In this document: positions 61,823 through 64,000 of the stretch, one piece after another
Numbering within the stretch: the first letter of the stretch is position 1
How the letters are laid out: every line of letters starts with the position of its first letter
Source: Caulobacteraceae bacterium
GTDB taxonomy: Bacteria; Pseudomonadota; Alphaproteobacteria; Caulobacterales; Caulobacteraceae
Direction of reading: 5' to 3'
NCBI GenBank assembly: GCA_030446805.1
Contig: JAUJMO010000001.1
Coordinates: 1,427,480 to 1,491,479 of the forward strand
Length of the DNA: 64,000 bases
Position numbers and translations under genes: made by a program
The notes under the pieces: generated by a model
The model's input: the letters and a program-made list of their open reading frames with translations, nothing else
Told to the model about the DNA's origin: nothing
Databases searched by the model: none

Positions 61823-62305
61823 TTGGTCGACGTCGGGGATGAAGAAGGCCGGGCGGAAGCGCAGGCGGGCGGCGAGGGTCCGCGCGAGGCCGATCAGCAG
61901 GTGGCCAACTTCCGCCAGACGCGTCGCGCCCGCAAATCCGAGATCGCGGAAGACTATGTGGAGCTGATCGCCGATCTGATCGAGACGACGCGCGAGGCGC
62001 GCGCCGTGGACATCGCCCGCAGGCTGGGCGTGAGCCACGCGACGGTGATCAAGACGGTTGGGCGTCTTCGGCGCGACGGACTGGTCGTGAGCGAACCCTA
62101 CCGGGCCATCTTCCTCACCGACGAAGGCCGGCGGCTCGCCGCCTGGTCGCGGCGTCGCCATGAGGTGGTCGTGGAATTTCTGATGGCCATCGGCGTCGGT
62201 CACGAAGCCGCCCACGCCGACGCGGAAGGCATCGAGCACCATGTCAGCGAGGAGACGCTGGCCGCGTTCGAGAACCTGATCCGCTCCCGCCGACCAGGGG
62301 CTTAG
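61823..62305 (+). CDS. mntR: DtxR/MntR-family manganese-responsive regulator
   Basis: The product has 160 residues from TTG 61823 (GGGAGGT 5 bases upstream). It has a charged N-terminus, then FRQTRRARKSEIAEDYVELI, a winged helix (ARAVDIARRLGVSHATVIKT, about 60-80), a wing (YRAIFLTDEGRRLA) and the metal-binding/dimerisation helices with HHVSEETL and a His/Glu-rich segment (GVGHEAAHADAEGIEHHVSEE). The layout matches MntR of Gram-negatives. It likely represses the divergent oxidase/ZIP/receptor operon in high Mn. Confidence 0.88.
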   Translation: MVDVGDEEGRAEAQAGGEGPREADQQVANFRQTRRARKSEIAEDYVELIADLIETTREARAVDIARRLGVSHATVIKTVGRLRRDGLVVSEPYRAIFLTDEGRRLAAWSRRRHEVVVEFLMAIGVGHEAAHADAEGIEHHVSEETLAAFENLIRSRRPGA

Positions 62306-62516
62306 CCCGCGGGCCCCCTTGGGCGTGACCACGGCGGCTAAGGCGACGTCCGCCGGACGTCAGCCAAGCTGCTCTGCAACTCTGACGGACGGCCCTCTCG
62401 CTGAAAGAGAGCGACGCCGCCCTGACCGCGCTCAGACAGATGTGAGACGGCCCTCTTGATTGAGGGTGGGGGTCCCTGAAGCTTGGGTTTGCCGACTCAA
62501 GGGACAGGAGACCCCC

Positions 62517-62747
62517 GTGCAGGTTTTTGGCCTACAAGGATCGATCTATCGCGGCGCGAGCTGGGCGTCACGCCTGGGCGCGCAGACCTCGGACATCGGA
62601 GCGGCCAGGCGTGACGCCCGTGGCCGGTTTGAGCGGGCCCGCCGGGATGGACTGAGCGCGGAGCAGGCGGCCCGCGCCGTGGGGGCGAGCCGGGCCAGCC
62701 TGCACCGTTGGTCCGAGCGTCTGGAGCCCAGGAGGCGCCGGGCGTAG
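62517..62747 (+). pseudogene. Truncated transposase (integrase-core family N-terminus)
   Basis: 76 residues from GTG 62517 (AGGAG upstream) carry a helix-turn-helix ([20 protein letters not shown], about 44-63) typical of the N-terminus of IS481/ISNCY-type transposases. The catalytic integrase core is missing; the frame ends at 62747 where folE sequence begins. Confidence 0.65.
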
Positions 62748-63235
62748 CCGTTAACCACGCGGGCCAGCTTGGAGACTCCCACCACCCGTCGATCCGGCAA
62801 GTAGCCGACGTACGCCCGGCCGACGACCGGCAGCATGTGGTGTTCGCAGAAGCTGACGAAGCGGATGTCGCTCAGCACGACGAGCTCGTCATAGCCGCCG
62901 ACCTCTTCGAAGGTCCGTTCGAGGTATTCGCGAGGATCGGCCTCATAGCCGGCGAACAGCTCACGATAGGAGCGCGCCACCCGGGTCGGCGTATCCACCA
63001 GCCCTTCGCGGTCCGCGTTCTCCCCAGCCCAGCGGATGAGGGTCCGAACCGCGGCCTCCGCCTCAGCCTGGGAAGGCCGGCCAGGCTGGGGAGCGAGGGG
63101 GGATTGGACGGCCGGAGCCGGCGCGCCCGGCGCCGGGGCGAGCCTAACGCCGGCAACAGAGGCGGGTTGTTTGAGCGGGTGGGCGTTCCTGGTGGCGTTC
63201 CGGAACTTGTTGCGGCCCTTGGATGCCGCGTGCAC
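62546..63235 (-). pseudogene. folE: GTP cyclohydrolase I, C-terminally truncated by transposon sequence
   Basis: From GTG 63235 (AGGAG 7 bases upstream) the frame has a long N-terminal tail (about 60 residues, Pro/Ala-rich), then the core: [61 protein letters not shown] and [17 protein letters not shown]. It then runs into antisense transposase (from about 62745 downward). The C-terminal third, with the last zinc-ligand Cys (HQCM region) and Arg/His substrate residues, is absent. Either folE function is supplied elsewhere or the cell lacks it; the product is unlikely to be active. Confidence 0.8.
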
Positions 63236-63326
63236 CCGAAGGCTCCTGCGCTCCCCTCCGCCCCGCCACGCGGCCCGGGAACCTTGCCGTCCTAAGCGCA
63301 TCCAATGGACTTGTGAGGAGCTCCCC

Positions 63327-64000
63327 ATGTCTTCCGCCGCCCGAACCGCGCGCAACTACGAGAGCCTGGCGGAGGGGGACCTGGTCCGCTTTGCTCAAGC
63401 GGGCGAACGCGGCGCCTTCGCCGCCATCATGCAGCGCTACAACCAGCGCCTGTTCCGGGCCGCTCGGAGCGTGATGCGCGATGAGAGCGAGGCCGAAGAT
63501 GTCTTGCAGGAGGCGTATACGCGCGCCTTTGCGGCCTTTGCGGGCTTTCGCGGGGACGCCAGCCTCGCCACCTGGCTTACCGCCATCGTGATCAACGAGG
63601 CGCGCGGCCGGCTTCGGCGGCGAAGAACCATGGTGGGCTTGGAGGCGGTGGAAGCCGCGCAGCAGGACAGCGCTCAGGTGATCATGTTTCCCGCCTCCTT
63701 TGGAACGGGCAGCCCCGAAGTCGACGCGGCCCGGGCGGAAGCCCGCCGGCTGCTGGAGCACGCCGTGGACGAACTGCCCGAGTCCTTTCGCCTCGTGTTC
63801 ATCATGCGCGAGGTCGACGGGCTCAGCGTGGAGGAGACGGCCCACGCGCTCGAGCTGCGCCCTGAAACCGTGAAAACGCGACTGCACCGCGCGCGCCGCC
63901 TGCTACGAGAGTCTCTGGAGGAGAAGCTCGCCTCCGCCGTCAAGGACGCCTTTCCCTTTCTGGGCGCGAGATGCGGGCGGGTGACGGAGCGCGTCCTGGA
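63327..64000 (+). CDS. RNA polymerase sigma factor, ECF/sigma-70 type (3' end outside window)
   Basis: The frame is open to base 64000 (224 codons visible). Region 2 is [20 protein letters not shown]...[18 protein letters not shown] with [15 protein letters not shown] TWLTAI, and region 4 is [45 protein letters not shown] (about 150-195; only part quoted as motif [12 protein letters not shown]). Spacing between the two regions is typical of ECF sigmas. GAGGAG lies upstream of ATG 63327. A cognate anti-sigma is expected downstream of the window. It is divergent from folE. Confidence 0.88.
   Translation, partial: MSSAARTARNYESLAEGDLVRFAQAGERGAFAAIMQRYNQRLFRAARSVMRDESEAEDVLQEAYTRAFAAFAGFRGDASLATWLTAIVINEARGRLRRRRTMVGLEAVEAAQQDSAQVIMFPASFGTGSPEVDAARAEARRLLEHAVDELPESFRLVFIMREVDGLSVEETAHALELRPETVKTRLHRARRLLRESLEEKLASAVKDAFPFLGARCGRVTERVL

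Overview
The window is GC-rich (coding regions around 65-70% by eye) and reads as a chromosome segment of an alphaproteobacterium, most likely Caulobacterales (Caulobacter/Brevundimonas/Phenylobacterium type). Support comes from the csp-infA pair, the DUF969/DUF979/DUF2891 block, a GTA-type 3TM holin, abundant GTG/TTG starts and a dispersed palindromic repeat with the core CCCCGGCGAAAGCCGGGG. The genus assignment is inference.

Layout. 1-8.0 kb is housekeeping or ordinary accessory sequence: a PAS-GAF-PAS histidine kinase running off the left edge, a P-loop kinase, a membrane protein/SDR/TauD-type dioxygenase operon, infA directly abutting a cold-shock gene, msrB, a DUF599 membrane protein and tRNA-Ser(GGA). 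8.0-22.6 kb is a plastic, decayed region. It holds two broken IS6-like transposases, four copies of the same IS end, a 120-bp MITE-like element, a shattered histone-deacetylase-family gene, a 73-bp duplicated segment and a pentanucleotide tandem repeat. Between these lie intact genes for a fasciclin lipoprotein, a DAACS symporter, a GST, a Cys-rich copper-storage protein, a LysR/DODA-dioxygenase pair, a cupredoxin lipoprotein, a peroxiredoxin-like/2OG-oxygenase fusion and an OmpW-like porin. 22.7-25.5 kb is a leftward phage/GTA-like lysis cassette (holin, GH24 endolysin, HEXXH lipoprotein, coiled-coil membrane protein) with a glycosyltransferase. 25.8-32.3 kb is a rightward 5-oxoprolinase-DUF969-DUF979-DUF2891 operon. 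32.5-42.4 kb is mixed accessory sequence, including a virion-type lysozyme-like protein, a duplicated lipoprotein fragment and a HupE/DUF4198 metal module. 42.4-51.2 kb is a compact type IV secretion operon, virB1-2-3-4-6-8-9-10-11, without recognisable virB5, virB7 or virD4. 51.2-56.1 kb holds envelope genes: a small lipoprotein, a DUF4331 protein, a TonB-like protein and an RTX protein. 56.4-62.3 kb is a leftward multicopper oxidase-ZIP-TonB receptor-thioredoxin operon diverging from mntR across a perfect palindrome. At the right end a truncated transposase and a truncated folE cut each other off, followed by an ECF-type sigma factor leaving the window.

The modules most likely to repay study are three. 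The first is the MntR-linked metal operon, which would combine outer-membrane uptake, inner-membrane ZIP transport and periplasmic copper-oxidase chemistry. The second is the 5-oxoproline-type operon containing three DUF proteins. The third is the coupling-protein-less T4SS. Functions assigned here rest on motif recognition from the translated sequence; no database search was run.
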